From the NCBI RefSeq assembly GCF_000317045.1, contig NC_019703.1, forward strand, positions 4,162,934 through 4,226,933: DNA of 64,000 nt, given 5' to 3'. Below the pieces are notes generated by a model. The model made no database searches and was not told where the DNA came from. It saw only the letters and a program-made list of their open reading frames with translations. Positions 19,343 through 28,431 of this stretch are shown in pieces. The translations under genes were made by a program, and so were the position numbers. This stretch comes from Geitlerinema sp. PCC 7407. Lineage in GTDB: Bacteria > Cyanobacteriota > Cyanobacteriia > PCC-7407. How positions within the stretch are numbered: the first letter of the stretch is position 1; every line of letters begins with the position of its first letter.

Positions 19343-19660
19343 ATGTCAATCTATGTTGGTAACCTTTCCTACAAGGTCACGGAAGCTGATTTGAGCGCCG
19401 TTTTTGCAGAGTACGGTTCTGTTAAGCGCGTCCAGCTCCCGACCGATCGCGAAACCGGCCGCATGCGCGGCTTTGGTTTTGTGGAAATGAGCGAAGAAGC
19501 CGAAGAAGACGCTGCGATCGAGGCGCTTGATGGCGCTGAGTGGATGGGCCGCGACCTCAAGGTCAACAAAGCCAAGCCCCGCGAAGATCGCGGTGGTTCC
19601 TTTGGCGGTGGTGGTGGCGGCGGTGGCCGTCGCAGCGGCGGTTTCTCCCGCAACTACTAA
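19343..19660 (+). CDS. rbp: RRM-type RNA-binding protein with glycine-rich tail
   Basis: A 105-residue cyanobacterial Rbp protein. One RNA recognition motif covers residues 2-80, with RNP2 as SIYVGNLSY and RNP1 as RGFGFVEM. A glycine/arginine tail (residues about 84-105) ends in SGGFSRNY. These proteins bind single-stranded RNA; many are cold-induced and some help localise mRNAs for thylakoid proteins. The ATG at 19343 is preceded by GGAGAAA about 8 bases upstream. A bidirectional terminator lies about 107 bases after the stop. It is unlinked to other translation genes here. Confidence 0.95.
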   Translation: MSIYVGNLSYKVTEADLSAVFAEYGSVKRVQLPTDRETGRMRGFGFVEMSEEAEEDAAIEALDGAEWMGRDLKVNKAKPREDRGGSFGGGGGGGGRRSGGFSRNY

Positions 19661-19767
19661 GTCCCAAAATCAACCGATTTTCGGGCAGCCTCAGCAGATA
19701 TAGGGTCGCCTTGACCGTGATTGCTTATAGCGACACCGTCTGACCCTTGCAGCTCATGGCTCAATAC

Positions 19768-19803
19768 CCAAAAGGCTTCCGTTGTTTTTCGGAAGCCTTT
19801 TGG
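19768..19803. terminator. Bidirectional terminator between rbp and the HerA-like gene
   Basis: A 14-bp perfect stem CCAAAAGGCTTCCG / CGGAAGCCTTTTGG with an 8-base loop rich in T. The A- and T-runs inside the stem let it act on both strands, and it sits between convergent genes. Confidence 0.8.
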
Positions 19804-19869
19804 CGTTTATGCGGGCGTTTGCACGATTCGAGGGCTTGCTTTGAGGCACCGGATCGGGGCCGCGGGCCA

Positions 19870-21570
19870 CTAGTCGATGGTGACGCCCCGGACAGTCTGG
19901 GGACGCTTGCGGCCGACCACGGGAGCCTGCTGCACTTCGCGCTCGCGCACGTGGTGCTGCTGAAAGTGCTTTTGCCAGAGATCGGGGGCGTCGAGGGTGT
20001 TGCCGCCGTGGCGGGTGTGGCGCTGGCGCACCTGACAGAGCACCGGCGTGTTGACGCAGGCCCCCGACACGATGACCTGGCCTTTGGTCAGGGAGGGCAG
20101 CTCCTGGAGCAGGTCTCGGCCCGCCGCTTCCACGCCGTGCTTGAGGCTCTCCTGATCGACGGGGTTGACGATGCGCATCAGGAACTGGCTCATGCACTGG
20201 GACAAGACATCGGAGTCCAGCTTGCCGGGCCGCTGGGTAATCAGGCCCATGCCCAGCCCGAATTTGCGGCCCTCGCTGAGGATGGTGCGCAACACCCCTT
20301 TGCAGCGGGCGGGCTCGTGGGCTGGCGCAAAGCGGTGGGCCTCCTCGATCAAGATGAAGACGGGATAGGGCAGGAAGTTTTCATCCCCGACGGTGATGTT
20401 GCCTTTTTGGGTGTTCATGCGGGCGTGGTAGGCCTGGCGCAAGACGGCGGCGCAGATGACCTGCTGCTCCTCCTGGCTAATTTCGTTCATTTGCAGGACG
20501 GTGACCTGGCCCGGTGTGAAGAGGTCTGAGGGCGGCAGGTGCTCGAAGGCGTGAAAATAGGGCGATCGCTGGAGGCGATCGAGCTTCCACTCGAGGGCCG
20601 GGGCCGAGGAACCGGCTTTTTCGTTGCCCTCTTCGTCCACTTGCCGATCGACCTCGTACACCGCCGCAATGAGATCCTGGGCGTCCCAGCGGTGTTCGCC
20701 GCCCCGGCGGTGCTGCTGCACCAGACCAAAGGCTTTGTTGAGGATGGACTGCTGGCGATCGCTCATTTCCGGCAGCAGGGTCAGCACATCGTAGTAGTCC
20801 AAAGAAGACATCCGGATGCGCACATGCTCAGGAGAAAGGATCTTGACCTGGGGCGCGTAGCCGTCGTCTCCCTGAAAGGCCGCGTGGCCCCGGAGATCTT
20901 CGAGGGTGTTGTACTCCCCGTGGGGATCAAAAATCAGCACGGCTGCCCGGTTGTAGGGGGACAGCAGCTCTTCGATCAGCACCCCGGCTGTGTAGGATTT
21001 GCCCGAGCCGGTCCCCGCCAGAATAGCCATGTGGGTGCTGACGAGTTCTTTGACATCGAGGGCGATGGACACCGCGCCGCCCTCCCGCAGCAGCAGCGAG
21101 CCGATGTGGGCTGAGCCGATGTCCCTGGGCTGCTTTTTGTTGAGGATGCGCTGGAGCGTGGCGTCGCTGGCCAGATAAACCTTGGTGCCGGGCTTGGGCG
21201 TGAGGCGCGGATTCATGAAGCCCAGGGCCGGATGAAAATGGCCAATCACATCGACGGTGACTTCGTAGATTTCGGGGTTGGCGTAGGTGAAGCCAATCAG
21301 CGCGGCGATCGCCTCCGGGCTGATTTCGGTGTCCGCAAAAATGCGATCGGGCAGGTGATCGATCAGGCGGCGGGCCGAAATCTTGCCCAAAATTTGCAGC
21401 GTTGTGCGGCTGTCTTCCGGCGGAGACGCCTCGTAGTACACAAACTCGCCCACCTTGACGTGGCGGTTGTCTGCGGTGATGAAAACGTACTGGTTGCTGC
21501 TGTCTCCTGGCCCTTTGACCGTGCCAATCACGTGGGGCGAGGGAGCGATGCCGTTGGGGGTTTGTGCCAT
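19870..21570 (-). CDS. HerA/FtsK-like hexameric ATPase
   Basis: A 566-residue protein from the ATG at 21570 (MAQTPNGIAPS); the frame reaches 21624. The N-terminal region (about 10-130) resembles the beta-barrel (HAS-barrel) of HerA helicases, with IGTVKGPGDSSNQYVFIT and ADNRHVKVGEFVYYE. The ATPase core has Walker A in ILAGTGSGKSYT (about 190), LIFDPHGEYNTL just after it, Walker B in PVFILIEEAHRFAP (about 405) and sensor-like GMGLITQRPGKLD. In archaea, HerA works with the nuclease NurA in DNA end resection. In bacteria, HerA-like ATPases also act in antiphage pairs (for example with SIR2 or DUF4297 partners). No nuclease neighbour is seen here, so a housekeeping DNA-translocation role is as likely. 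Confidence 0.87.
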   Translation of the reverse strand: MAQTPNGIAPSPHVIGTVKGPGDSSNQYVFITADNRHVKVGEFVYYEASPPEDSRTTLQILGKISARRLIDHLPDRIFADTEISPEAIAALIGFTYANPEIYEVTVDVIGHFHPALGFMNPRLTPKPGTKVYLASDATLQRILNKKQPRDIGSAHIGSLLLREGGAVSIALDVKELVSTHMAILAGTGSGKSYTAGVLIEELLSPYNRAAVLIFDPHGEYNTLEDLRGHAAFQGDDGYAPQVKILSPEHVRIRMSSLDYYDVLTLLPEMSDRQQSILNKAFGLVQQHRRGGEHRWDAQDLIAAVYEVDRQVDEEGNEKAGSSAPALEWKLDRLQRSPYFHAFEHLPPSDLFTPGQVTVLQMNEISQEEQQVICAAVLRQAYHARMNTQKGNITVGDENFLPYPVFILIEEAHRFAPAHEPARCKGVLRTILSEGRKFGLGMGLITQRPGKLDSDVLSQCMSQFLMRIVNPVDQESLKHGVEAAGRDLLQELPSLTKGQVIVSGACVNTPVLCQVRQRHTRHGGNTLDAPDLWQKHFQQHHVREREVQQAPVVGRKRPQTVRGVTID

Positions 21571-21910
21571 CAAAGTTCCTGCTTGTGAGAAGCGCTGCCA
21601 GACGCCCAAGGTTGCCCGGGTCAAGATGCGATCGCCCTTCTGGCCCTGGGAAATGCAATTTTCCTGTTGACAACCCGATTTTGCACGGGAAATCCGTAGC
21701 GCCCGTCCGACCTCTCTGGCGATCGTAGAACAATTACGGATTCTGTCGCCATTGTGCGCAGTGTAGGCTGTAGCAAGCTAGGCGCGGTAGTTTCAGCCCT
21801 TTATTTCGCTGCATTTTTCTCTATTCTCGGTGCCTCTGAGTTCCAGGTGAGAGTTTATTTTTCCAGCGCCCTCGTTTGGCCGGTCAAATTACAGGAAACG
21901 CTTGTCTGAG
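21571..21910. other. Divergent promoter region
   Basis: About 340 bases between the HerA-like gene (minus) and the sensor kinase (plus). It must carry both promoters. No specific operator or structured RNA was recognised. Confidence 0.45.
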
Positions 21911-23950
21911 ATGGATGCAAAGCAACATGCCATTAAGACTTTGGCGGCCGAGCCCCCTACGCTTTGGTCCGCTGCTAGGCCCCCCGTTGGCGCACCGGCC
22001 TACCTCGCCTCCAGCGCGCCCCAGGGAGCAATGCTCTGTTGGGAAGTAACGCGAATTTTAACCCAAACCGCCCATCCCAAAACGGCTCTGTACCAGGTTG
22101 CAGAGCTGCTTCGCGCTGCTTTTCGGGCGGATGTATGCACCATTGTCGAGCGGCACTGGCTCAAGAGCGATCTCCACGCCACGGCAGATCGAGACAGTCA
22201 CTTGTCCCTGGACACAGCGCCAATCTTGGCAGCCGAGGCCCTAGAGGATCTGTTTGTCCGGGGCGGTCCCCTGGTGATGAATGCGGGGGAAGATCTGCTG
22301 CACACCAGCACCGGGATCTATCCAGTGCGATCGCTGCTGGCGGTCGTCACGCGTCTGCATGGCCAAGTGAATGGGGCCATCGTGCTGGCCACCACCCAGG
22401 ATGCACCCTGGGGTGAAGAAGAGCGAGTCCTGCTGCAAATGGTGGCGGATGCAGGGGCGATCGCCCTCTCCCAGATGCAGCTACAGCACCAAGTCTTTAC
22501 CCTGGCCCAGCATCAGTCGCTGATCGACCAGCTGACGATGGCCGTGCGCAACTCGTCGGACTTCGATCGGATTTTGCGGCTAGCGCTCAATGGCCTGGCG
22601 CGATCGCTCCAGCTCGATCGGGGATTCATTTTGCTGCTGCGCTACTCCGATCCCCTCTTCAAGCAGGCGCCCCGGGACGGCGCGCCGGCCACCCGAGCCA
22701 CCCTCGTGTGCGAATGGCTCGAGCAAGAGATGTGGTGCGAGTCCGCCAGCTGGTGCAACGAGAGCTCCGACGCGCCCATGACTGGCCAGTCGCTGTGGCT
22801 GTCTGAGTGCTCGCTCTGTCAGCACGCCTTCGAGCTCGCGCCCCAGCCCATCGTCGTGGCCCATCCATCGGACCTGACCGATGTGATTCCCGCCGACAGC
22901 ATCGCGCCCCTGTTTCGCCTCAGCGCCCTGCCAGCCTTGATCTTGGTGCCCTTGATGGGCTCGCCGAGCAGCACGAGCGGCCCCGGTACGGTCCTGGGCT
23001 TTGTGGTGCTCCAGAGCCGGCAGCCGCGCCTCTGGGAACCGGAGGAGCTGACCCTGGTCGAGCTCGTCGGCGCTCACATCAGCACCGCGATTATTCAAAC
23101 TCAGACCCTGCGGCAGGTCCAGGCGCTGGTGGAGGAGCGGACCGCTCAGCTCCAGCGCAGCCTTGCCGTACAGGCCAAGCTCTACGAAAAGACTCGCCAG
23201 CAGATCGAGCAGCTGCGCCACCTCAACCAGGTCAAAGATGAGTTCGTCAGCACGATGAACCACGAGCTGCGCACACCCTTGACCAGCATGAGCCTGGCCA
23301 TTCGGATGCTGCGTCAGCCCGATCTGCCAGAGGAGCGCCGCACCAAGTACCTAAATATCCTGGAGGCCCAGTGCAACCAGGAAACCAACTTGATCAATGA
23401 TTTGCTGGCGTTGCAGCACTTGGAGTCTCAGCGACGGCCGATCCAGATACAGCGCCTCGACCTCAAGCAGACCCTAGGACCACTGGTGGAGGCCTTTGAG
23501 GGGCAGTGGGCCGAGAAAGGGCTGTCTCTGGTGCTGAGTTTGCCAGAGCGATCGCTCCAGCTCGAGACGGAACCCGATAGCCTGCTGCGCATTTTGACGG
23601 AGCTGCTCAACAACGCGGGCAAGTACTCCCGGCAACACACGACTATCGCCCTGGATGTTCAGGCAGAGCCAGCCTGCTGGGGCGGCCAAAATATCGTTTT
23701 GAGCGTCACCAATGTTGGTCACGGCATTGGCGAGAACGAGCGATCGCTGATTTTTGAGAAGTTCTGGCGCTGCCCCGGCGTCACCGATCAGGCCATTCCC
23801 GGCACGGGCCTGGGACTGGCCCTGGTAAAGTGTTTAGTGCATCACATCAACGGGGCGATCGCCGTCGAGAGCCAGCCGCTGCCCGAGACAGACGCTTGGC
23901 AAACCCGCTTTACCCTAACGTTGCCCCAGACCGTCGGCAATTCGCTCTAA
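21911..23950 (+). CDS. Sensor histidine kinase with two GAF-like domains
   Basis: A soluble kinase of about 679 residues. ATG 21911 is preferred to the TTG at 21902. Domains: GAF-like 1 (about 45-200, ILTQTAHPKTALYQVAELLR...CTIVERHW), GAF-like 2 (about 215-395, SDFDRILRLALNGLARSL... with NGLARSLQLDRGFILLL), a coiled coil (about 395-440), HisKA with H-box FVSTMNHELRTPLTSM (His about 449), and HATPase with N-box LLRILTELLNNAGKYS, G1-like VTNVGHGIGE, F-box LIFEKFWR and G2 GTGLGLALVK. There is no membrane segment and no phytochrome-type bilin cysteine that I can point to. No response regulator gene is adjacent, so its partner is elsewhere. The ligand is unknown. Confidence 0.92.
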   Translation: MDAKQHAIKTLAAEPPTLWSAARPPVGAPAYLASSAPQGAMLCWEVTRILTQTAHPKTALYQVAELLRAAFRADVCTIVERHWLKSDLHATADRDSHLSLDTAPILAAEALEDLFVRGGPLVMNAGEDLLHTSTGIYPVRSLLAVVTRLHGQVNGAIVLATTQDAPWGEEERVLLQMVADAGAIALSQMQLQHQVFTLAQHQSLIDQLTMAVRNSSDFDRILRLALNGLARSLQLDRGFILLLRYSDPLFKQAPRDGAPATRATLVCEWLEQEMWCESASWCNESSDAPMTGQSLWLSECSLCQHAFELAPQPIVVAHPSDLTDVIPADSIAPLFRLSALPALILVPLMGSPSSTSGPGTVLGFVVLQSRQPRLWEPEELTLVELVGAHISTAIIQTQTLRQVQALVEERTAQLQRSLAVQAKLYEKTRQQIEQLRHLNQVKDEFVSTMNHELRTPLTSMSLAIRMLRQPDLPEERRTKYLNILEAQCNQETNLINDLLALQHLESQRRPIQIQRLDLKQTLGPLVEAFEGQWAEKGLSLVLSLPERSLQLETEPDSLLRILTELLNNAGKYSRQHTTIALDVQAEPACWGGQNIVLSVTNVGHGIGENERSLIFEKFWRCPGVTDQAIPGTGLGLALVKCLVHHINGAIAVESQPLPETDAWQTRFTLTLPQTVGNSL

Positions 23951-24003
23951 AATTCGCTCTCAACTGAGCCAAAGCGCCCTTCCAACGCACTGAGGAGTAA
24001 TAG

Positions 24004-24624
24004 GTGTCCATGTCAGCCAACGAATTCGACACCGACAATCTCACGGCTGCCGCGCCGGAGGATGACATCTTCGCCGATCCGCGCCCAGCCCCCGAAGAAG
24101 ACACGGGCCTAGACCCCGATCTGCTGGCCGCCGTCGAGATTCAGACCGAGCCTGCCGAGGGCCGACAGCGCCGCCTGAGCGCCAAGCTGTTTGTGCCCTA
24201 CTCCCCTGAGCAGCTCTGGCAAATCTTGACCGCCTACGAGTCCCTGGCGGACTTTATTCCCAACCTCGCTTCGAGTCGACTGGTGCCCCATCCCGAGGGC
24301 GGCATTCGCCTCGAGCAGGTGGGCACCCAGCGCCTGATGCGCCTCAACTTTTCGGCGCGGGTGGTGCTCGACATGACGGAGGAGTACCCCCACGCGATCC
24401 GGTTCAACCTGGTGGAAGGGGACTTCAAAGGATTTTCGGGGGCGTGGCTGCTCGATCCCCACACCGGCCCCGATCAGCAAGCAGGCACCCTGCTGGGCTA
24501 CAAGCTGCTGGTGTGGCCCAAGCGCACCATGCCCATTGCGATCATTGAGCCGCGAATTCGCCGAGATCTGGCGATTAATCTGGTGTCGATCTATCAGCAG
24601 GCCCAAAAGGTCTTTCAGGGCTAG
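24004..24624 (+). CDS. SRPBCC/START-like (polyketide cyclase-type) protein
   Basis: A 206-residue protein. Two starts compete: GTG 24004, 6 bases after GAGGAG, and ATG 24010, 12 bases after it; the GTG spacing is better. The first 55 residues are acidic and probably disordered (PEDDIFADPRPAPEEDTG). The SRPBCC core runs from about 58 to 205: LFVPYSPEQLWQILTAYESL, FIPNLASSRLV, GIRLEQVGTQRL, FNLVEGDFKGFSGAW and the final helix AINLVSIYQQAQKV. The pattern matches cyanobacterial cyclase/dehydrase proteins related to COQ10-type lipid carriers, which bind hydrophobic molecules. The ligand is unknown. Confidence 0.85.
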   Translation: MSMSANEFDTDNLTAAAPEDDIFADPRPAPEEDTGLDPDLLAAVEIQTEPAEGRQRRLSAKLFVPYSPEQLWQILTAYESLADFIPNLASSRLVPHPEGGIRLEQVGTQRLMRLNFSARVVLDMTEEYPHAIRFNLVEGDFKGFSGAWLLDPHTGPDQQAGTLLGYKLLVWPKRTMPIAIIEPRIRRDLAINLVSIYQQAQKVFQG

Positions 24625-24676
24625 GGACAGGCGATCGCGCTGATGCGCACCGGCTGAACTGGACCCATTCGCAAGC

Positions 24677-24716
24677 AAAAGCGCCCGCTAGGATTGAAAT
24701 CTCAGCGGGCGCTTTT
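24677..24716. terminator. Bidirectional terminator between the SRPBCC gene and pntB
   Basis: A 13-bp stem AAAAGCGCCCGCT / AGCGGGCGCTTTT with a 14-base loop, located between convergent genes. The terminal A- and T-runs serve both directions. Confidence 0.85.
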
Positions 24717-24768
24717 GATTTGAGAGGTGTTCAACTATCAAGGCGACGGGCGATCGCCTCTAGAGTCG

Positions 24769-26181
24769 CTAGAGCTGTTTCACCTCAGAAATGAGCTGGT
24801 CCACGACGTCCTTGGCCCCACCAAACATCATCATGGTGTGGTCTTTGTAGAAGAGCTCATTGTCGACTCCGGCAAAACCGGTGCTCATGCCGCGCTTGAT
24901 CACGATGGTGTGACGGGCGCGATCGACTTCGAGAATCGGCATGCCGTAGATCGGGCTGGCGGTGTCGTGGCGCGCCGCTGGGTTCACCACGTCGTTCGCG
25001 CCGATCACCAGCGCCACATCCACCCGATCAAAGTCAGGGTTGATGTCGTCCATGTCGTAGAGCTGGTTGTAGGGCACATTGGCCTCCGCCAGCAAGACGT
25101 TCATGTGACCCGGCATCCGGCCCGCCACCGGGTGAATGGCGTACTTCACCTCGACGCCGAGGCGCTCTAGCTGAGAAGCCAGCTCTCGCACCGAGTGCTG
25201 AGCCTGGGCAACGGCCATGCCGTATCCCGGAATGATCGCCACCGAGCGAGCATAGCCCAGCATCATCGCGCCTTCCTCGGCGCCCAGAGAATGGACCGTT
25301 TTGTCGACGGCGGCCGCGCTGCCGGTACCGCTCGCAGCCGCAGCGCCACCGCCACCCCCAAAGGCCCCAAAGAGCACATTGGTAATGGGGCGATTCATGG
25401 CTTTGCACATGATCTGGGTCAGGATGATGCCCGACGCGCCGACCAGAGCACCAGCGATGATCAGCATATTGTTGCTGAGGACGAAGCCCGCAGCGCTGGC
25501 GGCCAGACCCGAGAAGGAGTTGAGCAGGGAGATCACCACGGGCATGTCCGCACCGCCAATGGGCAGCACAAACAGCACGCCGAGGGCCGAGGCAATGGCA
25601 ACAATGCCCAAGAAGGCCTGCGGGCTCTCGGGGTGGACCAGCAGGTAGCCGCTGCCCACAAAGAAGCTAATCAGCAAAAAGAGGTTGAAGGGCTGCTGGA
25701 GGGGGAAGGTAATGGGAGAGCCGCGCATAATCCCCTGGAGCTTGGCGAAGGCGATCATGCTGCCGGTGAGGGTGATGCCGCCAATCAGGACGCCGAGAAT
25801 CATGGTGATGGTGGCGTCGAGGGGAACAGCGCCCGGAGTGATCAGCAGTCGCCAAAATTCAGCGATCGCCACCAGAGCCGAGGCCGCGCCCCCAAAGCCA
25901 TTGAGCAGGCCCACCATTTGGGGCATGGCGGTCATTTCCACCTTGTAGGCCGCGATCGCGCCAATCACCGATCCCAGGGCGATCGCCACCAAAATCATGC
26001 CGTAGTTGAGCACACCGCGCTCCAGGAGCGTGGCAACAATGGCCACCAGCATCCCCACCGACGCGATCACATTGCCTTGGCGGGCCGTTGCCGGAGATCC
26101 CAACTGCTTGAGGCCGACAATAAACAGCGATGCCGCCACCAAGTAGCTCATCTGAATCCCGGTTGGGAGAAACTCGCTCAT
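24769..26181 (-). CDS. pntB: NAD(P) transhydrogenase subunit beta
   Basis: A 470-residue membrane subunit of the proton-translocating nicotinamide nucleotide transhydrogenase, which moves hydride from NADH to NADP+ using the proton gradient. The N-terminal half has about eight helices (SYLVAASLFIVGLKQLG, GMILVAIALGSVIGAIAAYK, ...). The C-terminal half is the NADP-binding domain III with IPGYGMAVAQAQ, HPVAGRMPGHMNVLLAEA, YNQLYDMDDIN, DVALVIGANDVVNP and KRGMSTGFAGVDNELF. The start overlaps the stop of the upstream small subunit gene by 4 bases (translational coupling). Confidence 0.97.
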   Translation of the reverse strand: MSEFLPTGIQMSYLVAASLFIVGLKQLGSPATARQGNVIASVGMLVAIVATLLERGVLNYGMILVAIALGSVIGAIAAYKVEMTAMPQMVGLLNGFGGAASALVAIAEFWRLLITPGAVPLDATITMILGVLIGGITLTGSMIAFAKLQGIMRGSPITFPLQQPFNLFLLISFFVGSGYLLVHPESPQAFLGIVAIASALGVLFVLPIGGADMPVVISLLNSFSGLAASAAGFVLSNNMLIIAGALVGASGIILTQIMCKAMNRPITNVLFGAFGGGGGAAAASGTGSAAAVDKTVHSLGAEEGAMMLGYARSVAIIPGYGMAVAQAQHSVRELASQLERLGVEVKYAIHPVAGRMPGHMNVLLAEANVPYNQLYDMDDINPDFDRVDVALVIGANDVVNPAARHDTASPIYGMPILEVDRARHTIVIKRGMSTGFAGVDNELFYKDHTMMMFGGAKDVVDQLISEVKQL

Positions 26182-26471
26182 GCCTTTGCCTCTTTCTTCT
26201 TAAACATTTGCAGCATGCGATCGGTCACCAGGAAGCCCCCCACCACGTTGACCGTGGCCAGGACCACCGCAATCAAACCCAGGATCACCGAGAGATTCCA
26301 GGTATCGGGACCGGCCACCAACATGGCACCGATCACCGCGATCCCTGAGATGGCGTTGGCGCCCGACATCAGGGGCGTGTGCAGGGTGGGCGGCACCTTG
26401 TTGATCACCTCAAAGCCCACAAAGGAGGCCAGCACAAACACAAACAAACCCGCTAGCAGCGTCTCAGTCAT
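26178..26471 (-). CDS. pntA2: NAD(P) transhydrogenase subunit alpha, membrane part (alpha-2)
   Basis: A 97-residue subunit carrying the membrane helices that in E. coli are fused to the C-terminus of PntA. The helices LLAGLFVFVLASFVGFEVI, GANAISGIAVIGAMLVAG and SVILGLIAVVLATVNVVGG, with the short linking LHTPLMSGANAIS, match domain IIa. It ends in a Lys-rich tail (FKKKEAKA). The gene begins 3 bases after pntA1 ends and overlaps pntB by 4. Splitting of alpha into two polypeptides is normal for cyanobacteria. Confidence 0.95.
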   Translation of the reverse strand: MTETLLAGLFVFVLASFVGFEVINKVPPTLHTPLMSGANAISGIAVIGAMLVAGPDTWNLSVILGLIAVVLATVNVVGGFLVTDRMLQMFKKKEAKA

Positions 26472-26474
26472 GAC

Positions 26475-27650
26475 TTAATAGCTCCTTTCCATCATTTGGG
26501 GCGTCAATTGGGCGATCGCCTCCTTGACCCGCGAATTGCGCACCTCCCCTTGGTGGGTCAGGCAGGCGCTATCGACAATGTCGTCCTCAAAGTTGAGGTT
26601 GAGCGCGCCGTCCTTCAGCAGGTGGAGCAGCAGGGTCGAAATATTCTTGGCGTACATCTGGCTAGAGTGAATCGCCATGGAGGCCGGGAGATTGGTCGGA
26701 CCAATGATGGTCACCCCGTGGCGCACCACCTCCTGACCGGGCTCGCTGTAGGCGCAGTTACCGCCCTGGTCCGCCGCTAGGTCCACCACCACCGAGCCCG
26801 CCTGCATCTGGGCCACCATGTCCTCGGTGACCAGCAGCGGCGCCTGGCGACCGGGCACCTGGGCCGTGGTGATCACCACGTCGGACTGGCGAACGTGCTC
26901 AGCGATCACCTCGCGCGATCGCTCCTTGGAGGCCTCCGAGATTTCCTTGGCGTAGCCGCCCGCCGCCACCGTATCCTCCGGCAGCGTCACCTCGACAAAC
27001 CGAGCGCCCAAGCTCTGGACCTCTTCTTTGACCGCCGGGCGAATGTCGAAGGCCTCCACCACAGCGCCTAGACGGCGAACCGTGGCGATCGCCTGCAAAC
27101 CGGCAACTCCTGCCCCGATCACAAACACCTTGGCAGGCCGGATCGTTCCCGCCGCCGTGGTCAGCATCGGGAAAAACTTGGGGAGGGCCGCCGCCGCGAT
27201 CAGCGCCGCCTTGTAGCCCGCGACGCCCGCCTGGGACGACAGCGCGTCCATGCTCTGGGCGCGGCTCGTGCGGGGAATCAGCTCCATGCTAAAAGCCGTC
27301 ACCTGGCGCTCTGCCAAGCGCTGGGTCAGCAGCGGATTTGCCAAGGGGCTGAGAAAGCCGATCAGGGTCGCACCAGACCGCAGCGCATCCGCCTCGGACG
27401 CGCCACCGTCCCAGATGCGGGGCGGATTGACCTTCAAAACCACATCGGCTTCTCGCCACAGCGCCTGGGTATCGTGGATGATGGTCGCGCCCACCGCCTC
27501 ATAAGCCGCGTCCGAAAAGCAAGCCAAGTCCCCGGCTCCCGCTTCGATCCACACTTCTAGGCCTTGCTTGACCAAGCGGCCTGCGATGTCTGGCACCAAG
27601 GCCACGCGCCGCTCGCCAGCTTCGATCTCTTTCGCAACGGCTATTCTCAT
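26475..27650 (-). CDS. pntA1: NAD(P) transhydrogenase subunit alpha, soluble NAD-binding part (alpha-1)
   Basis: A 391-residue domain I protein that binds NAD(H). ATG 27650 is chosen: GGAG lies 6 bases upstream, and MRIAVAKEIEAGERRVALVPD is the standard family N-terminus; the frame extends to 27728. Motifs: GFLSPLANPLL, AGVAGYKAALIAA, the Rossmann motif KVFVIGAGVAGLQAIATVRRLGA (about 170-190) with the acidic residue in EAFDIRP, and QVPGRQAPLLVTEDMV. First gene of pntA1-pntA2-pntB. The 780-base spacer upstream should hold the promoter. Confidence 0.96.
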   Translation of the reverse strand: MRIAVAKEIEAGERRVALVPDIAGRLVKQGLEVWIEAGAGDLACFSDAAYEAVGATIIHDTQALWREADVVLKVNPPRIWDGGASEADALRSGATLIGFLSPLANPLLTQRLAERQVTAFSMELIPRTSRAQSMDALSSQAGVAGYKAALIAAAALPKFFPMLTTAAGTIRPAKVFVIGAGVAGLQAIATVRRLGAVVEAFDIRPAVKEEVQSLGARFVEVTLPEDTVAAGGYAKEISEASKERSREVIAEHVRQSDVVITTAQVPGRQAPLLVTEDMVAQMQAGSVVVDLAADQGGNCAYSEPGQEVVRHGVTIIGPTNLPASMAIHSSQMYAKNISTLLLHLLKDGALNLNFEDDIVDSACLTHQGEVRNSRVKEAIAQLTPQMMERSY

Positions 27651-28431
27651 GAATGCTCCTTCGTGATGAGGGATGACAGTAAACTCGCAAATTCGGGGCG
27701 ATCGCCCCTTGGCCCGCAGACTCCCCAAACCACCCGCTGGGGGACTGACGGCAGTAGTGAAGCGACTGAGGGTCTAACCGGCCTCTGGAAACTTGTGTTG
27801 AGGTGAGGGCCGGATGCCTAGGCCAAACCTATCAGAGAATTTTGCTGAGAAGTCATCAGCAGGCCCGACACTCAAACCCAGAATTTAGCACAGGTAATTG
27901 GGGAAAATAGCTCCGCAAAATTTCGGTAAAACCTGAGACTATGCTTGCATCCTAGAGGGAGCGAAGTATTCAGTCGCGGTTTTTTAACGTGTCTTATAAA
28001 TCTCAGGCAATGTTGACAGATTTTCTGAGGAATTACTTTAGATTTTTATAAGATTTGCTAAACGCATGGACCTGCTGACATTCAAGCCGCAAAGCCCCCT
28101 ATAGAAGGCTTTTTCACGCTTCAATCTTGGACTCAAGAGCCTGATTGAGCAATTCTCTGGCCAAAATTCTCGATCTATCCGGCACATCTCAAGGGCTGAT
28201 TTAAAGAACCTTAAGGAATTCAAAAATTTTTTGAATCATTTGAAATACTTTTGTTGACTTTAATGCTTTGAATTAGCGCCAACAAAATTACTCATCGGGC
28301 ATTCTTTCAGCATCATCTGACAGCAATTCTTTGCGCGCAGTTGATCCAGTTTTGGGATCACGAATAAACGAGGAAAAACTGAGGAAATCTATCAAAATTC
28401 TGATTTTGTTGCTGGAGCGTCCGGCGATCGC
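27651..28431. other. Long AT-rich intergenic region
   Basis: About 780 bases without a supported gene. From about 27900 to 28400 it is clearly AT-richer than the surroundings and has no HIP1. It includes the promoter of the pnt operon. A 61-codon minus-strand frame at 28038-28223 has no family resemblance and no RBS. A small RNA is possible but nothing specific was recognised. Confidence 0.5.

Noticed and set aside
28038-28223. A 61-codon minus-strand frame in the AT-rich gap
   Set aside because: No ribosome-binding site, no family resemblance and poor composition; treated as chance.
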